Positions 27,764 to 36,354 of a DNA stretch of 64,000 nucleotides are shown one piece after another; the first letter of the stretch is position 1; every line of letters begins with the position of its first letter. Made by a program: the position numbers and the translations under genes. The notes under the pieces are model-generated. The model saw only the letters and a program-made list of their open reading frames with translations, had not been told where the DNA came from and did no database searches. This DNA comes from Clostridium cellulovorans 743B (GTDB lineage Bacteria > Bacillota > Clostridia > Clostridiales > Clostridiaceae): the NCBI RefSeq assembly GCF_000145275.1, contig NC_014393.1:1984001-2048000 (forward strand). Reading direction: 5' to 3'.

Positions 27764-28142
27764 ATAGGAATTGAAAAAGAATTGGAAAGGCTCAATAACT
27801 GGCAAGAAAGAAGAAGGTTGAAATTAAAGCTATAGAATATTATGTGTTATAAGAGTATGGCAGTAGGTGGGGTAAAACCTTGCTTGCTGCTTTTGTTTGT
27901 GTCGAGCTATTTGGTAAAAGGTTGTAAAAATACTTATTAATTGTTATTTAGTGAAGGGATTTGAATTAAATTGAAGAATAGTAGAATTATAGAGAAGTGC
28001 GTCTAATGTCTATAATGGGTAGTTGATAGCAAGCACCAACATGGGATTCCTTATGGGTACGATCCAGCAACATTGGAGATGCGGAAACGTTATGTACTAT
28101 GCTCGACAATAATTATAAATTTTCATGAAAGGGGGATGTTAA
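27764..28142. other. Gap at the left edge of the accessory region
   Basis: No intact gene is seen. Bases 28037-28130 are richer in G/C than their surroundings and read in one frame as GIPYGYDPATLEMRKRY, which looks like a leftover of a coding region. A 13-base sequence, TGTCTATAATGGG at 28007-28019, recurs exactly at 31707-31719. Confidence 0.4.
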
Positions 28143-28811
28143 ATGAAATGCTATTATCAAGGATGTAATGATGAAGGAATAACAAAAGAGCATATTCCTC
28201 CACGTTCATTCTTTCCAGATGGAGAAAAAGAACAATTATTAACTGTTAAATCATGCGAAAAACACAACAATGCCAAGTCCCAAAATGATCTTTATGTACT
28301 AATCCATATATGTATGAATGCATCACCAAGTAATCGAGCTCGAGAAGTATTTCTTAACAAAGTAAAACCGCAATTAGATTTCAACAATAATGCACTACGT
28401 AAGAAACTATTAGAGCATGCTGTTAGTATGGAGAATGGAACTGTGAAATATAAAGTTGACATTTCGAGATTTGATGAGTTCTTCACGGCATTATCATGTG
28501 GAATAATTTATAAAAGCTGTGATTGTTCACTTCCTTTACATTATTCTATTTCTCATATTTATCCTAATTTTGAAAGTAATGATGACTTTAAGGTTAAGCA
28601 GATTGAAAAATTTATTGATCAGTTTTATTCAGGAAAACCTATGAATTTTATTAATTTTGGCAAGCCAAACACAAAAAATGAAAGTATATATACTGTAAAA
28701 GTATTTGGTATACCAGAATTTAAGTCAAGTATAACTATTGTTCATGAATTTTATGGTACTTTTAAAGTCATATCAATGCTTACAACAACTTTGGACAGAA
28801 AAGAATTATAA
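28143..28811 (+). CDS. HNH-like zinc-finger protein of unknown function
   Basis: This 222-residue protein begins with CYYQGCNDEGITKEHIPPRSFFP and then VKSCEKHNNAKSQND. The Cys-x4-Cys pair, the EHIPPRS His, and the later Cys-x2-His-Asn-x2-Lys-Ser resemble a treble-clef HNH nuclease core. The remaining 150 residues are unrecognised and contain a CDCSLPLHYSISH segment. Function is inferred: a nuclease acting on DNA, as in mobile-element or defence genes. A strong AAAGGGGG site precedes the ATG. It stands alone in an otherwise decayed segment near the recombinase. Confidence 0.55.
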   Translation: MKCYYQGCNDEGITKEHIPPRSFFPDGEKEQLLTVKSCEKHNNAKSQNDLYVLIHICMNASPSNRAREVFLNKVKPQLDFNNNALRKKLLEHAVSMENGTVKYKVDISRFDEFFTALSCGIIYKSCDCSLPLHYSISHIYPNFESNDDFKVKQIEKFIDQFYSGKPMNFINFGKPNTKNESIYTVKVFGIPEFKSSITIVHEFYGTFKVISMLTTTLDRKEL

Positions 28812-29778
28812 GATATTGATCTTGTTTTGTTATGATATGTATGGAAATATTAAATCAAAAGCACTTGTGTAAAAGTGAAATTAAAATACACTTGTTATTT
28901 GAATTAATAGAGTTAATAAAGCACAACGTGGTGAATTTGAATATAGACCTAATTTGAAAGATATTATTGAAAAAGAATAATTTTTATTCGGAAAATTAAT
29001 TGCTGACAATGATTACAAAAGGCTTAGGTTTCACGCGTGAAAAATATGAAAGTGCAATTAGGAAACTAATTATTGATTATAAAGATTCGAGAAAATATTT
29101 AAAAACATTGCTAACTAATCTTACAATCCTAATTGATAAATAAGACTACACCTAAGAAGTGAGCAAAGCTAATGGGTTTATAAATGTAGAATAGAAATGA
29201 AAAGGAAGCTGGATCAAATGGAATATTTACTTATCAAAGACTACTCTAGGGTAATAATGATTGTTTGATTGATTGACATCAAATCGAGAGAGAGCGAAAC
29301 TGCCATTATCTCATAAAACTGGATAAGTAATGTTTATAATGGCAGTTTGCCTTTAGGTTTCTAAGGTATGTAATCTCGCTTCAATAGACAATAACGTTTC
29401 TAATTAAAAAAGCAGCTACTAATATTAGGCACTTAGAAATATAAACACGCAAGAATATAGAGAATTTTAGGAAACGACTTGGAAATCCATATGAAAAAGA
29501 AATTGTATAGATGTAACACTGTATGATGGAACTATCACATACGGTGTGAATTGCAGGAAAATCTAGACTAACAGTTACTTTGATAGTAAAAGAGGTTGTT
29601 ACCTATCGTTATTAAAATATGAATGTTTTTTATCCCCCAAAAAATTTCTGTAATAGACACCTGTGAGCTCATAGTTATGAGTACAATAACGTCATAGAGT
29701 GAAGTTATAGGAATTCTCGGAAGATATTTTTATATATCAAAATAGAGAATATGAAGTGAAAGAGAGGAATTAATTAAA
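28812..29778. other. Decayed segment with short coding remnants
   Basis: About 970 bases hold no intact gene. Fragments look formerly coding: QRGEFEYRPNLKDIIEKE ends at about 28979, and a 44-codon frame starting MITKGLGFTREKYE runs at 29009-29143 without a ribosome site. A 13-base inverted repeat lies at 29297-29348. The rest shows nothing recognisable. Confidence 0.45.
29297..29348. repeat. 13-base perfect inverted repeat
   Basis: AAACTGCCATTAT (29297-29309) and ATAATGGCAGTTT (29336-29348) are exact inverted copies around 26 bases. No strong T run follows, so it is not a clear terminator. It could be a transcribed hairpin or the end of a small mobile element. Confidence 0.55.
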
Positions 29779-30516
29779 GTGACAACATATAAGGATTTAG
29801 GTGAGAAGTATATTTTTATTAAGTTAGGTTCAAAGGAACGATTGGAAAATTTACAAAAGACAGGAAGATTATATATGAAAAATCTTAAATACTTTATTAA
29901 TCTTGAAAAAGAAACTGGAGAGAAAGGGAGAGGTGATGAGCAAGAGGCATCTCAATTAATAATTAAAAAGCATGAATTATTTATAAATGGTGAAGAAGTA
30001 GAAATTGGTCCTCCACCAGGAATTATTAGAGATGAAAAGTATTTAAATTCACCTATTTTTTGTCTAATGCATAGAAATATTTTTTGAAACTGTACTAAAG
30101 ATGCTTTTCCTAACTTTGAATTTAATATTCAATTTGATGAGAAAGTACTTAGTGATTTTAAGGATGATGAGCTTCCACATGCGCTATTTATATATAATGC
30201 TGAGGAATTTTTAAATAGAGTAGATGTAGCTATCGAAAATTTGAATGTGAGAGCAAAGCGGGCGATTGTAAAATACAGGGATAAAAGGATACCAAATATT
30301 GTTGATAATGCAATTGTTTTGGATGATGTTTTCACAAAAGATATTTCATTTAAGCATCAAGAAGAATATAGAATTTTATTAGATATGGAAGTTGAAGACC
30401 ATTTTATATTAGAGATAGGAAGTATTGAAGATATTTCTAAGGTAAATAACTATAGTGTGATTAAAAATGGGCTAAAAGTTAAATATGAAGTAACGGGAAC
30501 TATGCCAGAAGATTAA
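29779..30516 (+). pseudogene. Unknown protein gene interrupted by one in-frame TGA
   Basis: The frame opens at GTG 29779 after a GAGAGG site, encodes 102 residues (ending SPIFCLMHRNIF), meets TGA at 30085-30087, and continues open in the same frame for 142 more codons to TAA at 30514. The two halves together would make a 245-residue protein. I do not recognise the family. The first half contains LENLQKTGRLYMKNLKYFINLEKETGEKGRGDEQEAS. The whole downstream frame is intact, so the stop is recent, or a sequencing error, or read through. The TGA precedes NC, so selenocysteine is conceivable but unsupported because no hairpin was tested. Confidence 0.6.
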
Positions 30517-30639
30517 TTCAGGATATTATAGGTTCTCAGATAGAAATATTGAAGTTATATTAGATCAAACAGTGAAAAACGTTATATATTTTATGAAGCA
30601 TATAAATACTTAATAACATTGTATTATCTTATTATCCAT

Positions 30640-30666
30640 AAAAAAAGCTGCTACCATAGATAGCAG
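30640..30666 (-). terminator. Terminator of the recombinase gene
   Basis: On the reverse strand a CTGCTA/TAGCAG stem (30661-30666 and 30648-30653) with a 7-base loop is followed by a run of seven T's. It lies just after the recombinase stop. Confidence 0.7.
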
Positions 30667-30679
30667 ATAAGAAATAGAG

Positions 30680-31615
30680 TTAAGTAAACATCATAGCTAA
30701 TGGGTTAGAGTTAACTGCAGATTGAAGTTGATGTTCATAAATATGAGTATAGATTTCAGTTGTAGCAACACTTTCATGTCCAAGGATTTGCTGTAGCGAG
30801 CGTATATCTACTCTACCATATTTATACATAAGAGTAGCTGCTGTATGCCTTAGTTTATGTGTTGATATAGACTTTGAATCTAATCCAGAAGAAAGAACAT
30901 ATTTTTTTATGATGTTTTGGATGGCTCTTGTAGTAATGCGGTTACTGTTTCTAGATATAAATAGAGCATTAGTATCAACGTTAATAGAATTTCTAATATG
31001 TAACCAATTATTAATAGCTTTCTTAGCAGCTGGTGTTAGAAAAATTTTACGTTCTTTATTGCCCTTGCCAACTACAGATAAAGTATCATTATTAACTTGA
31101 TCTATGTTTAAACTAGCGAGTTCAGATAATCTTAAAGCACAATTTAGAAAAATGGTTATTATACAGTGATCTCTTATAGATTTTTTGCATTCCATTAATA
31201 GTCGGAATGATTTTTCTAAATTAAGATATTTAGGAATTCTCTTAGGTAATTTGGGAGTTTCTAATTCTTCAGCAATATTATTATCAATAACATGTGCTTT
31301 AGTTTTAAGATACTTCCAAAATTGACGAATGGAAACTATTTTTCTTGCACGGGTTCCGGCAGAAGAATTTAAAGTTTTTTGACAATAGGAAATAAAAGAA
31401 TACATATCATTTAGGTTAATAGATTTTATAAACTCTAAATCTATTTGGGCAAAATTGCTATCAGCAACAGTAATACTACGTGATTTAAGAATGTAGCTGA
31501 AAAACATTAGTAGATCAATGCGATATTCCAAAATTGTATTTTCAGAACGATTTTTTATTATAGAGAGATATCCTAAGTATTGCTCAACCAATGGACAAGT
31601 TTTATTAGATTGCAT
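30680..31615 (-). CDS. Tyrosine recombinase (XerC/XerD-like integrase)
   Basis: This 311-residue site-specific recombinase has an N-terminal SAM-like core-binding domain (residues about 5-100) and a C-terminal catalytic domain with the full active set: Arg in NCALRLSEL, Lys in VVGKGNKERKI, HKLRHTAATLMYKYG (His and Arg), GHESVATTEIYTHI (His and nucleophile Tyr). The frame is open to 31645, but GGAGG lies eight bases before the ATG at 31615. It is small and solitary, so it may move or invert a local segment, or be the integrase of a decayed element. A terminator follows and a palindrome lies upstream at 31681-31702. Confidence 0.92.
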   Translation of the reverse strand: MQSNKTCPLVEQYLGYLSIIKNRSENTILEYRIDLLMFFSYILKSRSITVADSNFAQIDLEFIKSINLNDMYSFISYCQKTLNSSAGTRARKIVSIRQFWKYLKTKAHVIDNNIAEELETPKLPKRIPKYLNLEKSFRLLMECKKSIRDHCIITIFLNCALRLSELASLNIDQVNNDTLSVVGKGNKERKIFLTPAAKKAINNWLHIRNSINVDTNALFISRNSNRITTRAIQNIIKKYVLSSGLDSKSISTHKLRHTAATLMYKYGRVDIRSLQQILGHESVATTEIYTHIYEHQLQSAVNSNPLAMMFT

Positions 31616-31680
31616 AATTAACACCTCCATAACAATTATTAACATAGTTGTTATGCTATAAACTTTGTTAAGGCAAAAAG

Positions 31681-31702
31681 TTATCTAATTGAAATTAGAT
31701 AA
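31681..31702. promoter_or_regulatory. Perfect 10-base inverted repeat upstream of the recombinase
   Basis: TTATCTAATT and AATTAGATAA flank a GA centre. The palindrome overlaps a possible -35 box (TTGAAA at 31689-31694), paired with TATAAT at 31711-31716 through a 16-base spacer, reading toward the nucleotidase gene. It could be an operator shared by the divergent genes or a recombinase arm site. Confidence 0.45.
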
Positions 31703-31839
31703 GTTGTGTCTATAATGGGACGTTAATAAATGAAGAATAAATTGTATACTTAGTGAAAAAAATCATGGATCAATATTAAAGCAAACTTGTAAAATTGATG
31801 AATAAAAATTAAACTTTATAATATAAGGAGAGAAAGTAT

Positions 31840-32751
31840 ATGTCATATAATTTGAAGGACAAGCTTGTAATAGCAATATCGTCAAGAGCAATTTTTGATT
31901 TAGAGAAAGAAAATGAAATCTATGAGAAAGAAGGGCTTGAAAAATACTCTAAATTTCAAGTAGAAAATGAAGAAAAGATTTTAGAAAAAGGGACAGCTTT
32001 TCCACTTATACAGGCTCTTCTTAATCTTAATAATAAATTTGATGAGCCAATAGTAGAAGTGATTGTAATGTCGAGAAATAGTCCAGAAACAGGGCTAAGA
32101 GTTTTTAACAGTATAAAACATTATGAATTAAATATAGTTAGAGCTGCATTCACTGGCGGTGAGGATATAGCACGATATTTAGGAGCTTTTGAAGTAGATT
32201 TATTTTTATCTAAAAATGAACATGATGTTCAAGATGCTATCGATAAAGGATATGCGTCAGCATTGATTTATAATATTCCTAATGATTTTAAACCTGCAGA
32301 GAATGAGATACGTATAGCATTTGATGCTGATGCAGTTGTATTTTCAGAAGAGTCAGAGAAAATATATAAAGAGAAAGGATTAGAAGCTTTCTTAGAAAAT
32401 GAAAAGAATAATGCGGAAAAATTATTGCCGGAGGGACCATTTGGAAAGCTGTTAAAAACATTATCGAAAATTAAGGATAAGGATAGTTCATTACTAAGAA
32501 TAGCAATAGTAACAGCAAGAAATAGTCCAGCACATAAACGTGTTATTTTAACACTTAGACAATGGGGCTGTATAGTAGATGATGCATTCTTTTTAGGCGG
32601 AGTATCAAAGAATGAAGTACTTAAGGCATTTAATGCACATATATTCTTTGATGATCAAGATACTCATGTTGCTCCAGCATCAGAATTAATTCCATCGGGT
32701 CGTGTGCCATATAAATCAAATTCAAGTATGAATTTAGATGAGGTATCATAA
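31840..32751 (+). CDS. 5'-nucleotidase of the cytosolic NT5C1 family
   Basis: This 303-residue protein should remove the 5' phosphate from nucleoside monophosphates in the cytosol. It shows the pattern of the family (PF06189-like): an N-terminal KLVIAISSRAIFDLEKE with SSRAIFDL in place of the usual nucleophile loop, VIVMSRNSPETGLRVFNS, FTGGEDIARYLGAFEVDLFLS, IAFDADAVVFSEE, and the late IFFDDQDTHV. AAGGAGAG precedes the ATG. The neighbours on the left are a recombinase and on the right a radical SAM gene 173 bases away. Whether it works with them is unknown. Confidence 0.85.
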   Translation: MSYNLKDKLVIAISSRAIFDLEKENEIYEKEGLEKYSKFQVENEEKILEKGTAFPLIQALLNLNNKFDEPIVEVIVMSRNSPETGLRVFNSIKHYELNIVRAAFTGGEDIARYLGAFEVDLFLSKNEHDVQDAIDKGYASALIYNIPNDFKPAENEIRIAFDADAVVFSEESEKIYKEKGLEAFLENEKNNAEKLLPEGPFGKLLKTLSKIKDKDSSLLRIAIVTARNSPAHKRVILTLRQWGCIVDDAFFLGGVSKNEVLKAFNAHIFFDDQDTHVAPASELIPSGRVPYKSNSSMNLDEVS

Positions 32752-32924
32752 TTATAAATTAGGCAGTTTACTGATATTTTTTCTGTTTAATAGTAAATAT
32801 AAGATAAAATTTGAGGTGAATTATAATTTAAAACTTTAATTATATTATTGTATCTATGATGGAAAGTAATATGTTATATTCATTTAATTGATATGTATTA
32901 TTCAAAAGAAAGATGGTGTTTATT

Positions 32925-33776
32925 ATGAATAAGCTAAGCGTAGTTGATATTCAAATTATAGATAAATGCAACAGAAAATGTAGATATTGCTTTGGACCTA
33001 GACCTAATAAAGATATTTTAAGTTATGATACAATAAGAAATATATTAGATGAAATGAGTTTAAATCAAATTAATAATTTAAGTATTACTGGTGGGGAGCC
33101 ACTAATGCATCCAGATATAAAGGGAATCTTAAGCTATGCAAAAGAAAAAGATTTTAACATAAGTTTATCAACTAACACAGATTTCTTTAAAAATAATACT
33201 GAACTACTAAAATATATAGATATATTAGGAATACCTTTAGATTCTAGTGTTATGGAAGAACATGATAGAGTAAGAGGAAATGGAAGTTACAATAGTGTGA
33301 TAGATACTATCAAATATATAGAACATAATGGAAGTTGTGATGTTAGAATTGGAACAGTTTTAAGTAATAACAATAAAAAAGATATTAAAAGTATAGCAAA
33401 TATTATAAAAAAATATGAATGTATTAAAGTCTGGAGGATATATGATGAATTAAAGTATGGATATAAAAATGACAAGCTTATTATAGAAAATCAAATTAAT
33501 GAGAATATTATGATGGAAGTCAGTAAAATGTTGAATAAAAAAGAAGTTACATATGTTTCAAGAAGAAATAGGAATTTAGGATATTTTATTATAGAACCAG
33601 ATGGACAAGTATTTATGCCTATGATATCTGAAAAAAGAGATTATAAGAACTACATAGGAGATATTTATCGTGACTCTTTTAAAAAATTATTGAAAGTGTG
33701 GAATAAACTTTGTGATGCAAATAATCACACTAATATGAATCTAAATATTTTTAAGGAGATAAACAATGGAAAGTGA
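32925..33776 (+). CDS. Radical SAM protein with Cys-poor C-terminal segment
   Basis: This protein of 283 residues from the chosen start binds a 4Fe-4S cluster through CNRKCRYC (Cys 15, 19 and 22) and uses SAM to make radicals; SITGGEPLMHPDI is the GGEP motif. The C-terminal part has a Twitch/SPASM-like strand (IEPDGQVFMPM, then IGDIYRDSFKKLLKVW) but lacks the cysteines that would bind auxiliary clusters there. The ATG at 32925 is favoured over the ATG at 32913; both have weak ribosome sites. It overlaps the next gene by 11 bases, strong evidence for translational coupling. Function is unknown. Viperin-like nucleotide chemistry and peptide or cofactor modification are both possible. Confidence 0.8.
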   Translation: MNKLSVVDIQIIDKCNRKCRYCFGPRPNKDILSYDTIRNILDEMSLNQINNLSITGGEPLMHPDIKGILSYAKEKDFNISLSTNTDFFKNNTELLKYIDILGIPLDSSVMEEHDRVRGNGSYNSVIDTIKYIEHNGSCDVRIGTVLSNNNKKDIKSIANIIKKYECIKVWRIYDELKYGYKNDKLIIENQINENIMMEVSKMLNKKEVTYVSRRNRNLGYFIIEPDGQVFMPMISEKRDYKNYIGDIYRDSFKKLLKVWNKLCDANNHTNMNLNIFKEINNGK

Positions 33777-34317
33777 AGAGAAGATTAAATATCTAAAAGA
33801 TATTTATTTGCAACAACATTATTTTATTGATAGGCATGACAGTATGAGCGAAAAGTATATTAATACATTAACATATATAGCGACAGCATTAACTGTATTA
33901 TTTTCCCTTAATATTGACGGGATTAAGGACTATAAGGCAGTATTTGCAATAAGCTTTACTCTGCTTATCATCTTTCTTTCTGTAGCAATAGTAAAAGTAA
34001 TGAGTGTATTTAATCCTCTTTCTAAACATTTTATTAAAAAAAATAGAAAGATAAATTATAGGACAGAGGATATTAATGAATCATTTATTTATTATAGAGG
34101 CATTATTAATCGTGTAAAAAATGGTGGTGATAGTAAGTTTATAGAGGATATTAATATAGAGAATTTACTAAAAGACTTTATGGGACAGATATATATATTA
34201 GCAAAATATTGTGAAGAAAAAAGAGAAAGATTAGAGAATGCAAAAAAATGGGTGATCGGTACTGTAGTAATGTCAATTGTGAATGCTTTTTTAGTTTTAT
34301 ATATTAATATTATTTAA
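33766..34317 (+). CDS. Three-helix membrane protein resembling SLATT/Pycsar TM effectors
   Basis: This 183-residue protein has an N-terminal helical stretch (YLQQHYFIDRHDSMSEKYINTL), then hydrophobic helices at residues about 33-50 and 57-78, a charged middle (about 85-155) and a third helix at 160-183. The order resembles small membrane effectors found with nucleotide-signalling defence systems (SLATT or PycTM type); this is fold-level inference without sequence proof. AAGGAG lies inside the radical SAM gene, and the two coding regions overlap by 11 bases, so they are expressed together. The protein likely acts in the cytoplasmic membrane. Confidence 0.6.
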   Translation: MESEEKIKYLKDIYLQQHYFIDRHDSMSEKYINTLTYIATALTVLFSLNIDGIKDYKAVFAISFTLLIIFLSVAIVKVMSVFNPLSKHFIKKNRKINYRTEDINESFIYYRGIINRVKNGGDSKFIEDINIENLLKDFMGQIYILAKYCEEKRERLENAKKWVIGTVVMSIVNAFLVLYINII

Positions 34318-34442
34318 ATTCGTCTATTCTCACTAAATTTAGATGAAGTTTACTTCAATAAATGTAGAACAATTGGATTATTATAATAGAGAACTGATGT
34401 CTTACATATGATAATTTAAATCATGTAAAGGAGATATAATAA

Positions 34443-35219
34443 ATGGATGGTTTTATTGAATGTGTTAAGGAAGAATTATCTGATAAACAAATAGAACATG
34501 GTGCTTTTAGGGAGTCTGAGAAGTATCAACAAGAAATTAAATATTTTAATGGTATAGTGAATGATTTTATAGATGTGGTAAGGGCGTGTTTTTTCACTTC
34601 AACTAGAGATATAAATTTGTTCAATAATTCGCTACTATTCAATAGTAGTGATGCATTCTTAGAATCTGCCATATCATGTGGAATGTTAGTTAATGAGGGT
34701 GCTATTAATCCAGTTTATCGTGAACTTAGGTATATGCTTGAAGTAGCATTAAAATACACAATAGTAGATCAAGTTTGTTATCAATTAAACTATGAAGAAA
34801 GAATTGACTATTTTAATAAAAAAATACCTAAATCGTCAATAGACTGTATAGATGATTTACAGCTTATTGGATTAGAAAAATCCAGTATTAAAGATTTTAT
34901 TAATAGTTCGCGAGATGTATATAAAAAGTTATGTGTATATGTTCATCCATCTAAAACTCAAATAAATGATTGGATTAAGAGGGAAAAAAAATGTGCATAT
35001 CTAGGATTTGAATCAGAGAATGAAATAAAGCGTATATCTAAGTCAACTTATAATGTACTTGAAATTATTATAACATGCTATCTTAATTGTCTTGGGGTAA
35101 GTTCTTTAGGGGATGTCTTTATTTATTATCTTGATGAAAAGAAGAAATGGAAATTTCATAAATCTAAGTACATAAAGCAAATGAGCCAATATTATGACTA
35201 TAAGTTTGAACGGAAATAA
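34443..35219 (+). CDS. Helical protein of unknown function, HEPN-like features
   Basis: This 258-residue protein is mostly helical with no signal peptide or membrane helix. Residues about 95-175 contain VYRELRYMLEVALKYTIVDQ and VYKKLCVYVHPSKTQ. The acidic/Arg helix and the later polar LCVYVHPS motif are reminiscent of HEPN-type RNase families, but the Rx4-6H pattern is not clear. I do not recognise the family. It lies 125 bases after the membrane protein gene with a good AAAGGAG site, on the same strand. It might be a third member of that cluster or an independent gene. Confidence 0.5.
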   Translation: MDGFIECVKEELSDKQIEHGAFRESEKYQQEIKYFNGIVNDFIDVVRACFFTSTRDINLFNNSLLFNSSDAFLESAISCGMLVNEGAINPVYRELRYMLEVALKYTIVDQVCYQLNYEERIDYFNKKIPKSSIDCIDDLQLIGLEKSSIKDFINSSRDVYKKLCVYVHPSKTQINDWIKREKKCAYLGFESENEIKRISKSTYNVLEIIITCYLNCLGVSSLGDVFIYYLDEKKKWKFHKSKYIKQMSQYYDYKFERK

Positions 35220-35763
35220 ATTGAGAAATAGAATATTTTACTTGTTATTGATGCTGAGCTGTAGTGTTTCATTGAGTTTTCTGTATAAAGATAACCTACA
35301 CCTATCATTAATATGTATAATTTACTAGTTTTTCTTAGATATATTAAGTTTAGTGGTGAAAATTTCATAACTACGGTTAAGGCGAGTGGATGTTAATAAA
35401 GATGTAATTATCTATAAGCAAGTTACTCGTAAATTTTTGATTAGCATATCTTCCGAGAAAACAAAAGCTTACATATAAAATTACGCTGGTATATTTATAT
35501 TGTATAGGAAGCACATGACTTTTGGTACTATCATCTGAACTATAGACCTAATTATCAACTTCTGATTAGGCTAATAATGCCCACTATTAGAAAAACTCGC
35601 ATAAGCTAATAAATATACAAAATTGAAAAATTTCTTAAACTCAATACATTTAGCATAGCAAGAATAAGAATCTAATTGTGTAACCAATATATATAAGCTA
35701 ATATAACTTTTGAAAACGCAAAATCATTTAAAATCTCTAAGTATTATATAAAGGAGCAGAAAT
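35220..35763. other. Gap before the toxin-like pseudogene
   Basis: About 540 A/T-rich bases with no gene, repeat or terminator that I can support. A good AAAGGAG site at 35752-35758 belongs to the following frame. Confidence 0.5.
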
Positions 35764-36274
35764 ATGAATAATACTTTATTTTCGAAGAATACGAAAAGTT
35801 TTTCATTACCAGATAATTTAAGAGGAAGAAGTCTTCATAGCAAAGTGATACCGACATTATGTAACTTAGAAAATATGTTAAATAAATTGGTAGAAGTTAA
35901 TGGTGACTTTTCAAAGTTAAAGCAATGGGAAAAGAGAAGCTATAAGGCACATAAATATAGAAGATATTCAGTTTAAGATACTGAATTTTTCCAAAGATAA
36001 TTGGAGACATATAATAAGAACACATATTTTGGAGGGAAGACCAAATGATTTTGGTGCAAGCTGTATAGATATATACCTTGTAGCATATGTATCAGAAACA
36101 TATGGTAAGGGTAAGGAGAAATTCTTTGAATATATAAAGAAAAATAATATATCAGACAAGGATAACTCGGCTTAGGCAATAAGGCAAGTTAGAAAAGGTG
36201 ATGGTGTTTATTTAGGAATACTAAATGATGATGGATCCATTAAAGATTGGAATTTTATAAAAGAATGGTTATAA
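35764..36274 (+). pseudogene. Decayed toxin-like gene (frameshift and amber stop)
   Basis: The ATG at 35764 has a strong AAAGGAG site and begins 70 codons (SLPDNLRGRSLHSKV to EKRSYKAHKYRRYSV). A second frame overlaps near 35945 and continues as FSKDNWRHIIRTHILEGRPNDFG, then DIYLVAYVSETYGKG, meets TAG at 36173-36175 and continues as VRKGDGVYLGILNDDGS to TAA at 36272. Together these suggest one gene of about 170 codons with one frameshift and one stop. The HIIRTHI His pair and the short C-terminal strands resemble small nuclease toxins of polymorphic toxin systems; this is inference. It lies 80 bases before a SUKH-domain gene, the usual position of a toxin beside its immunity gene. Confidence 0.55.
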
Positions 36275-36354
36275 ATAATTTGATGATTATAAAAATCAGA
36301 GGCTAACAATTTTATATAAGGGAAACTATTAGTTTTTTTAGGAGACAAAAGATT

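Larger units (their letters stand above)
28007..31719 (+). repeat. Direct repeat pair TGTCTATAATGGG flanking a 3.7-kb segment
   Basis: The 13-base word is present at 28007-28019 and 31707-31719, exactly 3700 bases apart. The segment between them ends with a complete tyrosine recombinase gene whose start is 92 bases from the right copy, as in an integrated element with att sites. The word also contains TATAAT, and the right copy forms part of a possible promoter (TTGAAA at 31689, 16-base spacer), so it may be chance. Confidence 0.35.

Noticed and set aside
35220..35763. CRISPR-like or riboswitch structure in the gene-free stretch
   Set aside because: No regularly spaced repeat or convincing conserved stem was seen by eye.
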